Source: Flaviflexus huanghaiensis
Lineage (GTDB): Bacteria > Actinomycetota > Actinomycetes > Actinomycetales > Actinomycetaceae
NCBI RefSeq assembly: GCF_014118685.1
Contig: NZ_JACFAK010000018.1
Span: 1-35,096, forward strand
DNA length: 35,096 bases
Direction of reading: 5' to 3'
Part shown: positions 7,833 to 15,205 of the stretch, one piece after another
Layout: the number at the start of each line of letters is the position of its first letter
How positions within the stretch are numbered: the first letter of the stretch is position 1
Notes under the pieces: model-generated
What the model saw: only the letters and a program-made list of their open reading frames with translations
What the model was told of the DNA's origin: nothing
The model's database searches: none
Program-made: the position numbers and the translations under genes

Positions 7833-8309
7833 ATGGATCTTCGCTTAGCTCGGACGCTGCAGGTCTTTACTGTGATAGGCGCCCTCGGACTTCTTCTTGC
7901 CCAAGCCGTCGTCATACCGGTCGTGTCCGGGTGGATGGCGGAGGCTTACCCGGAGTTTGCCTGGGCACGATGGTCCTTGGCCATTCCGCTTATCGCCGTT
8001 CTTGCCTGCGTCCAGGTCGCGCTTCTGGCCACCTGGCAACTTCTCGGGCAGGTGGCTAAGGAGGAGATCTTCAGCGGCAACGCACGACGGTGGGTCGACG
8101 TCATGCTCGGCGCACTCAGCGCAGCGTGGATCATCGCTTTCGCCACATCTACCTGGCAGACAGTCCAGAATGTCTCAGCGCCGTCGATTCTCCTCGGGGA
8201 GCTACTCCTCCTCCTCGTCGGGATCATCGTCATCCTCCTGATCGTCGTTCTCAGGGGCCTGCTCATGCGAGCCACAGAGCTCAAGGTCGAGATGGACGCG
8301 GTGGTCTAA
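7833..8309 (+). CDS. DUF2975 domain-containing membrane protein
   Basis: A 158-residue protein with four hydrophobic helices: TVIGALGLLLAQAVVIPVV, SLAIPLIAVLACVQVALLA, VMLGALSAAWIIAFAT, and a long leucine/isoleucine-rich helix near the C-terminus. This topology, the size and the downstream small XRE regulator are the hallmark of DUF2975, seen also as the YoaS/YozG pair in Bacillus. Function is unknown; a signal-responsive membrane partner of the regulator is inferred from the constant pairing. The sequence EEIFSGNARRWVD after helix 2 is the conserved cytoplasmic loop of the family. Only 3 bp separate it from the regulator gene. Confidence 0.85.
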   Translation: MDLRLARTLQVFTVIGALGLLLAQAVVIPVVSGWMAEAYPEFAWARWSLAIPLIAVLACVQVALLATWQLLGQVAKEEIFSGNARRWVDVMLGALSAAWIIAFATSTWQTVQNVSAPSILLGELLLLLVGIIVILLIVVLRGLLMRATELKVEMDAVV

Positions 8310-8312
8310 CCC

Positions 8313-8549
8313 ATGGCCATCGTCATCCGAATCGACGTCGAGCTAGCACGACGGAAAATGAGCGTGGGCGAGTTCGCCGAGCGTGTAGGCATCACCCCGG
8401 CGAACATCGCAGTCCTGAAGAACGGCCGCGCGAAAGCTGTGCGCCTAACAACACTGGACGCGATGTGCCGCGTTCTCGACTGCCAACCCGGTGACCTCCT
8501 CGAGTGGGTCGACGACGATGGTGATGGCAGCACACCGGCCGGGCTATGA
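8313..8549 (+). CDS. Small XRE/Cro-type HTH regulator (YozG-like)
   Basis: The 78-residue product is almost entirely one Cro/C1-type helix-turn-helix: MSVGEFAERVGITPANIAVLKNGRAKAVRLTTLDAMCRVLDCQPGDLLEW, with helix 2-turn-helix 3 at about residues 17-38. The C-terminal PGDLLEW is typical of the YozG group paired with DUF2975 proteins. The acidic tail DDDGDGS is short. It starts 3 bp after the DUF2975 stop, so it is co-transcribed and probably translationally coupled. Autoregulation at the AT-rich promoter upstream of the pair is likely by analogy but not shown. Confidence 0.9.
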   Translation: MAIVIRIDVELARRKMSVGEFAERVGITPANIAVLKNGRAKAVRLTTLDAMCRVLDCQPGDLLEWVDDDGDGSTPAGL

Positions 8550-8742
8550 GCCCCAACCAGGTTGTTGGCTCCTCAGCTGGCCGTTGCGCCAGTGTCCTCA
8601 CCTTATCCGCGAGGGCCTAGAGGATCACCCGTGTGTCGCGGCTCGTGAACTCTCCGCCGCTCGCTTTAGCGATACACCACGGCATCGTCATCGGCCAGCG
8701 GAAAAGTCGGTACATCCAGACGTCCGCGTCCCGGCAATAGAA

Positions 8743-8794
8743 AACCCCTCGGGAACCGCATCCTGACGAAGCAGAATACCGTTCCCGAGGGGTT
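8743..8794 (-). terminator. Intrinsic terminator of tmRNA
   Basis: A perfect 14-bp stem is formed by AACCCCTCGGGAAC (8743-8756) and GTTCCCGAGGGGTT (8781-8794), with a 24-nt loop. On the minus strand the second arm ends in TTTT followed by CTATTG, directly downstream of the tmRNA CCA end. The preceding 8550-8740 interval holds no gene that I can recognise. It has imperfect GAGCC/GGCTC repeats just after the XRE stop that may end that operon. Confidence 0.75.
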
Positions 8795-8810
8795 CATCTT
8801 GATCTACACA

Positions 8811-9180
8811 TGGTGGAGGCGCCGGGAATTGAACCCGGGTCCAACGATGTCGATTAATGGCTTCTCCGGGTGCAGTCTGGATCACGCTGTTTTCGGCCCC
8901 AGTGCTTGTACAGACTTAGCACTGACAGACCTAGCACGCTAAGTGTTCCTCTTACCCCACGTACGAAGGCAAGAGGCAGTGGCTCTTAAAACGACGTCAG
9001 ATCATGTAGCAAGAGCAGGCTACAGGCTGACGGATTTCGAGGCTCGCTTAGGCAGCGAGGGCGAAATCGGTGCGCTTAGAGTTGGCACCTATTGGTTTGC
9101 ACAGAATCGTTTACGAGATGACTGTGCATCCTCGACCCGCTTCACATCAATCTCGACCGTTGTCGAAACCGATCGCCCCC
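8811..9180 (-). ncRNA. ssrA: Transfer-messenger RNA (tmRNA)
   Basis: The minus strand begins GGGGGCGATCGGTTTCGAC and ends GGTTCAATTCCCGGCGCCTCCACCA-like, with the T-loop GTTCAATTC and an encoded CCA. The seven-base acceptor stem pairs GGGGGCG with CGCCTCC (one G-U). The 370-nt length is normal for a one-piece actinobacterial tmRNA. It rescues stalled ribosomes, first as tRNA-Ala and then as mRNA for a degradation tag. The gene lies 68 bp downstream of smpB, its protein partner, the usual actinobacterial arrangement. Confidence 0.95.
9048..9086 (-). other. tmRNA-encoded proteolysis tag
   Basis: The mRNA-like part of tmRNA reads GCC AAC TCT ... GCT GCC TAA, giving ANSKRTDFALAA and stop. The ALAA end is the recognition signal for ClpXP-type proteases. 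The resume codon is GCC, and a second alanine would come from the charged tRNA-like domain. Confidence 0.9.
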
Positions 9181-9199
9181 TATTCTGTTATCAAACAGC

Positions 9200-9219
9200 T
9201 CCACCCCCGAAAGGGTGGA
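9200..9219 (-). terminator. Possible weak terminator/hairpin between smpB and tmRNA
   Basis: TCCACCC (9200-9206) and GGGTGGA (9213-9219) form a 7-bp stem with a 6-nt loop, just after the smpB stop on the minus strand. No clear U-run follows, so it may instead be a processing or pausing site in a joint smpB-ssrA transcript. Confidence 0.4.
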
Positions 9220-9248
9220 CACTGAGTATAACCCAAGAAAGGTGAAAC

Positions 9249-9770
9249 TTATTCCCTGCGGCCCTTGCGGAAGTCCGACATGGCGCGCCGTGCCTCGCGA
9301 TCATCTTGCTGACGGCGGAGAGTTTCCCGCTTATCCCACTCCTGCTTACCGCGCGCCAGCGCAATCTCGACCTTGGCCCGGCCACGAATGAAATAGAGTT
9401 CGAGAGGAACGATCGTGTGTCCCTTTTCACGGGACCGCTGACCAAGCCTGAGAATCTCATCGGCGTGGAGCAGAAGCTTCCGCTTCCGTGTTGGCGCGTG
9501 ATTCGTCCATGTCCCAGCCACATAGACGGGGATCGTTGCATTCTGTAGCCATGCTTCACCCGAGCGGTCGATCTCTACCCAGGCCTCGGTGAGCGATGCA
9601 CGGCCCTCTCGCAATGACTTGACCTCGGTACCGGTCAGCACGAGGCCCGCCTCATACGTCTCGTCGATGAAGTACTCGTGACGAGCCTTCTTATTGCGAG
9701 CGACAACTTGGCGAGCATCCGCCTTCTGCTTGTTCTTCAACGCCTGAGATGTGGCGCCTGCTTTGGCCAT
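9249..9770 (-). CDS. smpB: SsrA-binding protein SmpB
   Basis: SmpB binds the tRNA-like domain of tmRNA and places it in the empty A site of stalled ribosomes. The 173-residue product has the family core: ARHEYFIDETYEAGLVLTGTEVKSLREG, WLQNATIPVY and LLLHADEILRLG, with the basic tail KQEWDKRETLRRQQ that inserts into the mRNA channel. It is slightly longer than the usual 155-160 residues because of a basic N-terminal extension of about 15 residues and a C-terminal extra stretch. The start is fixed by AGGAGGA a few bases before the ATG at 9770. tmRNA follows directly downstream, the M23 peptidase gene lies 105 bp upstream. Confidence 0.97.
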   Translation of the reverse strand: MAKAGATSQALKNKQKADARQVVARNKKARHEYFIDETYEAGLVLTGTEVKSLREGRASLTEAWVEIDRSGEAWLQNATIPVYVAGTWTNHAPTRKRKLLLHADEILRLGQRSREKGHTIVPLELYFIRGRAKVEIALARGKQEWDKRETLRRQQDDREARRAMSDFRKGRRE

Positions 9771-9875
9771 ATTTCCTCCTCAGACACTGGCATACCATGA
9801 TAGCGCACGCCGAAATGCGCCGCCATGAGCGACCGAGCGAGCTCCACGTTCCAAATCGTCGCCGTCGCGCCCTCG

Positions 9876-11309
9876 TCAGTTACGGCGGGTGAACCCCGGC
9901 TGCGTCATCGGGTCAATGACCGAGCCGTCTTTCCAGATCTCGAAGTGAACGTGACAGCCGGTCACCTGACCGGTCTGTCCGGTGAATCCGATGACCTGTC
10001 CCTGGGAAACGCTCTGGCCAGGCGAGACGGCGAAGCCGCCGAGATGGTTGTAGACCGAAACATAGGACGATCCACCGATGATGCCGTGGTTGATCATGAC
10101 CTGGTTTCCGCTCGTCCCCGTCAGGTGCGGAGGGCTCGTGGCCGTCACGACGCCAGCCGCAGTCGCAACCTGGCCTTCACCACAGACGGAACGCAGATCA
10201 ACGCCGTTGTGCATCCAATAGCCACCGGTGATCGGGTACCAGCGCATCCCAAACGGGGATGTGACGTACACGGGAGCGGGAACGGGCGGGATAAATGCAG
10301 TCCGTGCCGGAGCCGGAGCCGGCGCTGGCGCTGCCGCGGGTGGCTGTGCGGGAGCCGGCGCGGCGGCCGGTGGGGCCGCTGGCGCCACATTTTGCCGGGC
10401 TTCCTGGGCAGCTCGCTCACGAGCAGCAGCATCCCGCGCCGCTGCCTCCTCGGCAGCCTGTCGGGCCGCCTCCTCCGCTCGGCGCCTGTTCTCTTCGTCG
10501 ATCTCAGCGATACGGGCGGCGGTCGATTCCCGCTCATCCTCGATTCTCACCATGGAGGACTGGAACTCGTCACGCCGGGCTTCCAGCTCATCGGCGTGCT
10601 GGGCTTCGCTCGCTTCGAGTGCCGCGAGGTCGTTCGCGCGTTGCTCTGCTGCAGCTTCCTTCACCTCGAGCTCGGCAACGATGGCCTCCGCCTCGGCCTG
10701 AAGATCGACGATGTCGTTCTCGACTGCGGTTTGCCGAACGAGTCGATTCTCGTTCATCGCCACCTGCGTCTGCGCTTCGAGAATGAGTGCCGATTCGGTG
10801 CGGGCGATGGAGTTGGTGGCTGCGAAGACGCCGAGTAGATCATCGTTGGACGCGGCCGTGAACCACACGTCCACCCGACTCCCGACGGTTTCGCCGCGGT
10901 ACGCGGAGCGAGCGAGCTCATTGAGGGAGGACTGGGTGTTGTCGGAGAGTTGACTGTCAACCTGAATCTCATCTTCGATGATCTCGAGCTCCGCTCGTGC
11001 CGCCTCAAGCTGGCCGGTTATCCGCTCCTGCTCACGATGTGCCGCTGACAGCTCAGATCGCGCTGTATCAAGATCGGCTTGGGCGCCCGGAATCTGGCCA
11101 CGAACATCCTCGAGCCGAATGTAGGCTTCCTGGAGGTCAACGTCGACACCCTCGAGGGTGGACTGCAGTTCTTCGAGCTGCCGCTCGCTCTCTTCCTGCT
11201 GCTCGACGAGACGCTCTCTCTCGTCGTCGCTGTCGGCTGATGCTGCGGAGCCGCTGACAGCAAGCATGAGGGCACTTGCAGCGGCAACAAGGACGGTGCG
11301 GATTCCCAT
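9876..11309 (-). CDS. FtsX-associated M23 (LytM-type) peptidoglycan endopeptidase
   Basis: A 477-residue secreted protein: signal peptide at about 1-25 (RTVLVAAASALMLAVSGSAASA), a long coiled coil rich in Glu/Gln/Ala (about 27-300), an Ala/Pro linker (about 305-345) and a C-terminal M23 domain. The zinc ligands H367 and D371 (HNGVDL) and the HVH motif at 453-455 are all present, so the enzyme should be active, unlike degenerate activators such as EnvC. The coiled-coil plus LytM layout and its position 3 bp after ftsX suggest activation by FtsEX at the division site. A D,D-endopeptidase role in daughter-cell separation is inferred. Confidence 0.9.
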   Translation of the reverse strand: MGIRTVLVAAASALMLAVSGSAASADSDDERERLVEQQEESERQLEELQSTLEGVDVDLQEAYIRLEDVRGQIPGAQADLDTARSELSAAHREQERITGQLEAARAELEIIEDEIQVDSQLSDNTQSSLNELARSAYRGETVGSRVDVWFTAASNDDLLGVFAATNSIARTESALILEAQTQVAMNENRLVRQTAVENDIVDLQAEAEAIVAELEVKEAAAEQRANDLAALEASEAQHADELEARRDEFQSSMVRIEDERESTAARIAEIDEENRRRAEEAARQAAEEAAARDAAARERAAQEARQNVAPAAPPAAAPAPAQPPAAAPAPAPAPARTAFIPPVPAPVYVTSPFGMRWYPITGGYWMHNGVDLRSVCGEGQVATAAGVVTATSPPHLTGTSGNQVMINHGIIGGSSYVSVYNHLGGFAVSPGQSVSQGQVIGFTGQTGQVTGCHVHFEIWKDGSVIDPMTQPGFTRRN

Positions 11310-11312
11310 AGC

Positions 11313-12230
11313 TCAGACTTTCGTGTAGCGCCGAAGTGCGACATAGGAGGCGAGGGCGGTGACGATGAGGGCGCCGCCGACCAGCCACGGCGCGAGCGCG
11401 ATGACGTCGTCGGAGTCAATGAGCCGGATGAAGCGGATGGCCTCGTCTGCTCCCGAGTCGTCGAAGAAGTAACGGACAGCGCCATACAGTGTGCCGACAG
11501 AGAGAAGTGCGCCAATGAGAGCAGCAAACACGCCCTCGAGAACGAACGGTGTCTGGATAACGGAGTTGGAGGCGCCGACCATCCGCATGATGCCGGTGTC
11601 CTTTTGCCGAAACATGGCCGAGAGCCGGACCATCGTGACGATGAGGAGAAGTGCCGTGAGGATCATTGTCCCCGCGAGCACCGCGGCGATGATCGTCGCC
11701 CCGTTGAGGACGGAGAATATCGATTCGAGCTGTTCCCTCTGGTCAATGACGTATTCAACGCCGGGCTGTCCACGTAGCTCATCCGCCACGATCTGGAACT
11801 CCTCCGGGTTGACGAGCTTGACCCGGAACGACACCTGCATTCCGGCTTCATCAATAGCGTCAACCCAGGTCGTGCCCTCCATGATTTCTCTGAAGTTCTC
11901 GAGAGCATCGGCCTTCGACTCGATGTAAATTTCTTCGACATACGGTTGCATCGCATCCGAACGCAGAAACTCATCCACCGTGTCGATTTGCTCCTGCGTC
12001 GCCTCGCCACCGGCACACTGCGCCGTCGTCGGGTTGAGGGGACACATGAAGGCGGTGACCTCGACCTTGTCGTACCATTCGTTCTTCATGTTCCCGACCT
12101 GCGTCTGAAGGAGCGAGGCGGCGCCTAGGAACATGAGAGAGACGAAGGTGACGAGTGCGAGCGAGGCAACGACGACTCGATTAGATCGAATTCCCTTGAA
12201 TGTCTGGGAGAGGATGAAGCCGATTCTCAC
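11313..12230 (-). CDS. ftsX: Cell-division ABC transporter permease-like protein FtsX
   Basis: FtsX is the membrane half of FtsEX, which couples ATP hydrolysis to periplasmic or cell-wall hydrolases. The 305 residues show the family layout: cytoplasmic N-terminus, first membrane helix (VVVASLALVTFVSLMFLGAA), an extracellular domain of about 130 residues containing two cysteines (MCPLNPTTAQC), and three C-terminal helices with the conserved RQKDTGIMRMVGASN loop. The start overlaps the ftsE stop by 4 bp, and the M23 gene follows after 3 bp, so the three form one operon. Confidence 0.96.
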   Translation of the reverse strand: MRIGFILSQTFKGIRSNRVVVASLALVTFVSLMFLGAASLLQTQVGNMKNEWYDKVEVTAFMCPLNPTTAQCAGGEATQEQIDTVDEFLRSDAMQPYVEEIYIESKADALENFREIMEGTTWVDAIDEAGMQVSFRVKLVNPEEFQIVADELRGQPGVEYVIDQREQLESIFSVLNGATIIAAVLAGTMILTALLLIVTMVRLSAMFRQKDTGIMRMVGASNSVIQTPFVLEGVFAALIGALLSVGTLYGAVRYFFDDSGADEAIRFIRLIDSDDVIALAPWLVGGALIVTALASYVALRRYTKV

Positions 12231-12922
12231 GCCCGTCCTCCCCTGCCGTAAATGCCGCGCTCCTGGTCGGAGATGACGACACCCTGATCGAGCGTGACGA
12301 CGCGCTTTCTCATTTCGTCGACGATGTCATACGCATGCGTCGCCATGACGACTGTCGTGCCTCTGCGGTTGATCCGATCGAGAAGTGCCATGATCCCGCC
12401 GGCCGTTTTCCGGTCGAGGTTACCCGTCGGCTCGTCCGCCAAGAGAAGCTTGGGACGGTTGACCATCGCCCGGGCGATGGCAACGCGCTGAAGCTCACCG
12501 CCAGAAAGCTCGTTCATCTTCCTCTTCTCCTTGCCAGCAAGGCCGACCATATCGAGCGATTCGGGAACCGCTGTCTTGATATGGTGCCGGGGTCGGCCGA
12601 TGACCTGCATGGCAAGGGCGACGTTGTCGAAGACGTTCTTGTCCTCGAGCAGGCGAAACTCCTGAAATACACGCCCGACCTGACGGCGGAGCTTCGGGGT
12701 GCGGCGCGCGGAGAGTTCGGCAAGGTTCTTGCCAAGCACAGAAATGTGTCCGGACGTGGCCTGCTCTTCAAGCAGGCAGAGCCTGAGGAACGTGGATTTG
12801 CCTGAGCCGGACGGACCGACGAGGAACACGAACTCGCCTCGCTGGATGTCGAGACTCACGTCGTCGAGCGCCGGATGCGCACCCTTCTGGTAAATCTTCG
12901 TAACGTTCTGAAATGTGATCAT
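12227..12922 (-). CDS. ftsE: Cell-division ATP-binding protein FtsE
   Basis: A 231-residue ABC ATPase with Walker A GPSGSGKST (36-44), Q-loop QEFRLL (87-92), signature LSGGE (139-143), Walker B LLLADEP (159-165) and the switch histidine in MATHAYD. The opening MITFQNVTKIY is characteristic of FtsE. It works in the cytoplasm with FtsX at the septum. The ATG at 12922 follows 80 bp without a gene downstream of prfB, so it may be transcribed with prfB or from a promoter I could not identify. Confidence 0.96.
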   Translation of the reverse strand: MITFQNVTKIYQKGAHPALDDVSLDIQRGEFVFLVGPSGSGKSTFLRLCLLEEQATSGHISVLGKNLAELSARRTPKLRRQVGRVFQEFRLLEDKNVFDNVALAMQVIGRPRHHIKTAVPESLDMVGLAGKEKRKMNELSGGELQRVAIARAMVNRPKLLLADEPTGNLDRKTAGGIMALLDRINRRGTTVVMATHAYDIVDEMRKRVVTLDQGVVISDQERGIYGRGGRA

Positions 12923-13002
12923 GCGTCGCCAAGTTCGATGGGCCGGGAGTCAGCCTCAAGCTACCGGAACCCCACCCGCACATCAGCAAGGCACGCCGTT
13001 AT

Positions 13003-14136
13003 CTAAACGTCATCTTCTGAATGCTGACCGACCCGCCACCTAATGCCGGCGTCGATGAATCCATCAATTTCCCCGTCAAAGACCGCGTCCGGATTACCCG
13101 ATTCGTAGTTTGTCCGAAGGTCCTTCACCATCTGGTACGGGTGTGTGACATACGACCGCATCTGGTCACCCCACGAGGCCTTGACGTCACCGGCGAGAGC
13201 TTTCTTCTCAGCCGCCTCCTCCTCCTGTCGGAGAAGAAGGAGCCTGGCCTGGAGCACGCGAAGCGCGGCTGCACGGTTCTGAATCTGCGACTTCTCGTTC
13301 TGCATCGACACAACGATGCCGGTCGGAAGGTGCGTCATTCGGACAGCGGAGTCAGTCGTGTTGACGGACTGGCCGCCCGGGCCTGACGAGCGGAACACGT
13401 CAACCTTGATATCCGCCTCGGGAATATCGATATGGTCCGTGTGCTCCGTGACGGGGATGACTTCAACGGCCGCGAACGACGTCTGCCGCCGGCCCTGATT
13501 GTCGAACGGTGAGATCCGCACAAGACGGTGGGTTCCCGCCTCGACGGACAGGGTGCCGTAAGCGAAGGGAGCATTGATTTCGATCGTAGCGGACTTGATA
13601 CCGGCCTCCTCCGCATAGGAGGTGTCGAGAATCTTCGTCGGATAGCCGTTTCGCTCTGCCCAGCGGCTGTACATGCGCAAGAGCATCTCGGCGAAGTCGG
13701 CGGCGTCAACGCCGCCCGCACCGGCCCGGATCGTGAGGACAGCTTCGCGGGAATCGTATTCTCCTGACAGGAGCGTCTTGATCTCGAGGTCGTCGAGGTC
13801 GCGCCGAATCTTCGCTAGATCCGTGTCCGCTTCCGTGAACAGCGCTGCCCCGCTCTCTTCGTCGACGAGGGACTCCTCCTCCGCCATCTCAACCATGGCC
13901 TCAAGGTCATCGATTCTCGCACCCATCGCCTCAAGCCTGTTGAGCTCGGATTGGGCGTGGGAGAGCTTCGATGTCACGGTCTGCGCCTTCTCCTGATCGT
14001 CCCACAGGTCCGGAGCTCCCGACAGCTCAGTCAGGTCAGCGATCTGCTTCTTCAGGCCCTCGGGGTCGGTGACGAGCCGGATCTGTTCAAAAGTCGAGCG
14101 AAGCTCAGCGATTTCGGAGGAGTAGTCAGTAGCCAC
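13003..14136 (-). CDS. prfB: Peptide chain release factor 2
   Basis: RF2 ends translation at UGA and UAA codons. The 377-residue product carries the stop-codon reading motif SPF (in [11 protein letters not shown]) and the peptidyl-tRNA hydrolysis motif GGQ ([18 protein letters not shown]). The frame is continuous from start to stop, so the programmed +1 frameshift that controls E. coli prfB is absent. The frame is open upstream to 14178, but the GTG at 14136 (residues VATDYSSEI) matches the usual length and lies 7 nt after a -10 like TAGCCT (14144-14149), making a leaderless start likely. Confidence 0.95.
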   Translation of the reverse strand: MATDYSSEIAELRSTFEQIRLVTDPEGLKKQIADLTELSGAPDLWDDQEKAQTVTSKLSHAQSELNRLEAMGARIDDLEAMVEMAEEESLVDEESGAALFTEADTDLAKIRRDLDDLEIKTLLSGEYDSREAVLTIRAGAGGVDAADFAEMLLRMYSRWAERNGYPTKILDTSYAEEAGIKSATIEINAPFAYGTLSVEAGTHRLVRISPFDNQGRRQTSFAAVEVIPVTEHTDHIDIPEADIKVDVFRSSGPGGQSVNTTDSAVRMTHLPTGIVVSMQNEKSQIQNRAAALRVLQARLLLLRQEEEAAEKKALAGDVKASWGDQMRSYVTHPYQMVKDLRTNYESGNPDAVFDGEIDGFIDAGIRWRVGQHSEDDV

Positions 14137-14143
14137 GCATTCC

Positions 14144-14149
14144 AGGCTA
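14144..14149 (-). promoter_or_regulatory. -10 element of prfB (leaderless)
   Basis: On the minus strand TAGCCT lies 7 nt before the GTG at 14136. No convincing -35 is visible. It fixes the start codon choice for prfB. Confidence 0.4.
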
Positions 14150-14218
14150 CGGCAAAACCCGGTCTGCGGCGTAGCCAACTTTACGGAGTGTGATCTGGCA
14201 GGTATCGACCGTTTCGCC

Positions 14219-14224
14219 TAAGTT
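14219..14224 (+). promoter_or_regulatory. -10 element of the phosphotransferase-like gene (leaderless)
   Basis: TAAGTT lies 6 nt before the GTG at 14231. The divergent prfB -10 is about 75 bp away, so the short interval carries two back-to-back promoters. Confidence 0.4.
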
Positions 14225-14230
14225 GAGACT

Positions 14231-15205
14231 GTGACTCGGACTTCCCTCTTCCTCGCCGCCATCGCCGTCTCAGCGCTGGGGGACGTCGAGATCGTGGCCA
14301 CCCGCCCACCGTTCGAGTCAACCCCCGATTACCACGTCGCCGGTGTGCTCGACTCGCAGGGCAGGCACTGGGTTGTCAAGTATCCCCGCCACCAGCTCGC
14401 CGGGGCGGCGTTGGAAGCCGAAGCAGCCCTCGCCGATGGTCTCATCCAAGCGGTTGACCGAGGGGCACTTCCCTTCGATGTTATCCGACCCAAAGCGTTC
14501 TCGACAGTTCGGGACGGCGGCAGGGCCATGGTGTACCGCGAGCCCTACGGCCGGAGCGTCGACCTCGACACCCTCTCGAAACCAGGCGCCCAGTCGGTCG
14601 GCCGCGCACTCGGGGCGTTGCACGAGCTTGATCCAAACGTTTACGCATCGGGAGGAGTGCCGATCTATGACGCCGATGGCCTGCGCCGCCGACTCCAGAC
14701 GGAACTCGAAGACGTGGCCCTCACCCGCATGGCCCCAAGCGCTCTGCTGGGTCGTTGGGACAGATGGATCGCAGACGATTCGCTCTGGCAGATCGAGACG
14801 GTCCCCGTCCACGGGGACATGGACGAAGATCACGTCCTATGGGCGAACGACCAGGTCAGTGCCATCAGCGGGTTCGGGTATGCGCACGTGGGCGACCCTG
14901 CCGAGGACTTCGTGTGGCTCGCGAACACCCTGGACGATGAGTTGCTCGATGTCGTGACGGAGTCGTACGCCATGGCGAGGGGCCGCGGCGGCGACGCTCA
15001 CCTGCTCGAACGTGTCCTTCTCCACTCCGAGTTTGCGCTCGCTCGCTGGCTCCTGCACGGCACGCGCATCGATTCCGATGAGATCGTGGAGGAGGCGCGC
15101 GCCATGCTTAGTGAACTTGATGAGACGATTGCAGCTGATCCGCACGAGATGACGGGGCCGCGGTGGCAGATGGACGACCCGTTGACCGGAGGCTCTCCCG
15201 CCTGA
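14231..15205 (+). CDS. APH-fold phosphotransferase-like protein with altered active site
   Basis: A 324-residue protein of the APH/choline-kinase fold, in the group often labelled macrolide 2'-phosphotransferase. The ATP lysine is probably in HWVVKYPRH. The catalytic loop reads HGDMDEDHVLW, keeping the HGD base but with His in place of the usual Asn. The metal-binding Asp of the DFG-like motif is missing: the segment reads AISGFGYAHVGDPAED where active relatives have VIDWGDARVGDPAED. Resistance activity should not be assumed. The last 98 bp overlap tail-to-tail with adnB. Proteins of this fold beside AdnAB genes are common in actinobacteria, which hints at a conserved but unknown role. Confidence 0.8.
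   Translation: MTRTSLFLAAIAVSALGDVEIVATRPPFESTPDYHVAGVLDSQGRHWVVKYPRHQLAGAALEAEAALADGLIQAVDRGALPFDVIRPKAFSTVRDGGRAMVYREPYGRSVDLDTLSKPGAQSVGRALGALHELDPNVYASGGVPIYDADGLRRRLQTELEDVALTRMAPSALLGRWDRWIADDSLWQIETVPVHGDMDEDHVLWANDQVSAISGFGYAHVGDPAEDFVWLANTLDDELLDVVTESYAMARGRGGDAHLLERVLLHSEFALARWLLHGTRIDSDEIVEEARAMLSELDETIAADPHEMTGPRWQMDDPLTGGSPA

Noticed and set aside
8815-8845. Stand-alone tRNA gene suggested by the T-loop GGTTCAATTCC
   Set aside because: There is no anticodon arm at tRNA distance; it is the 3' part of tmRNA, whose 5' half is 330 nt away.
9825-10838. Long plus-strand open frame opposite the M23 gene
   Set aside because: It is antisense to a well-supported gene, has an arginine- and serine-rich translation and matches no family; it results from the high GC content of the opposite strand.
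13003-14178. Programmed frameshift in prfB
   Set aside because: The frame is continuous from the start codon, and no in-frame UGA is present near the N-terminus.
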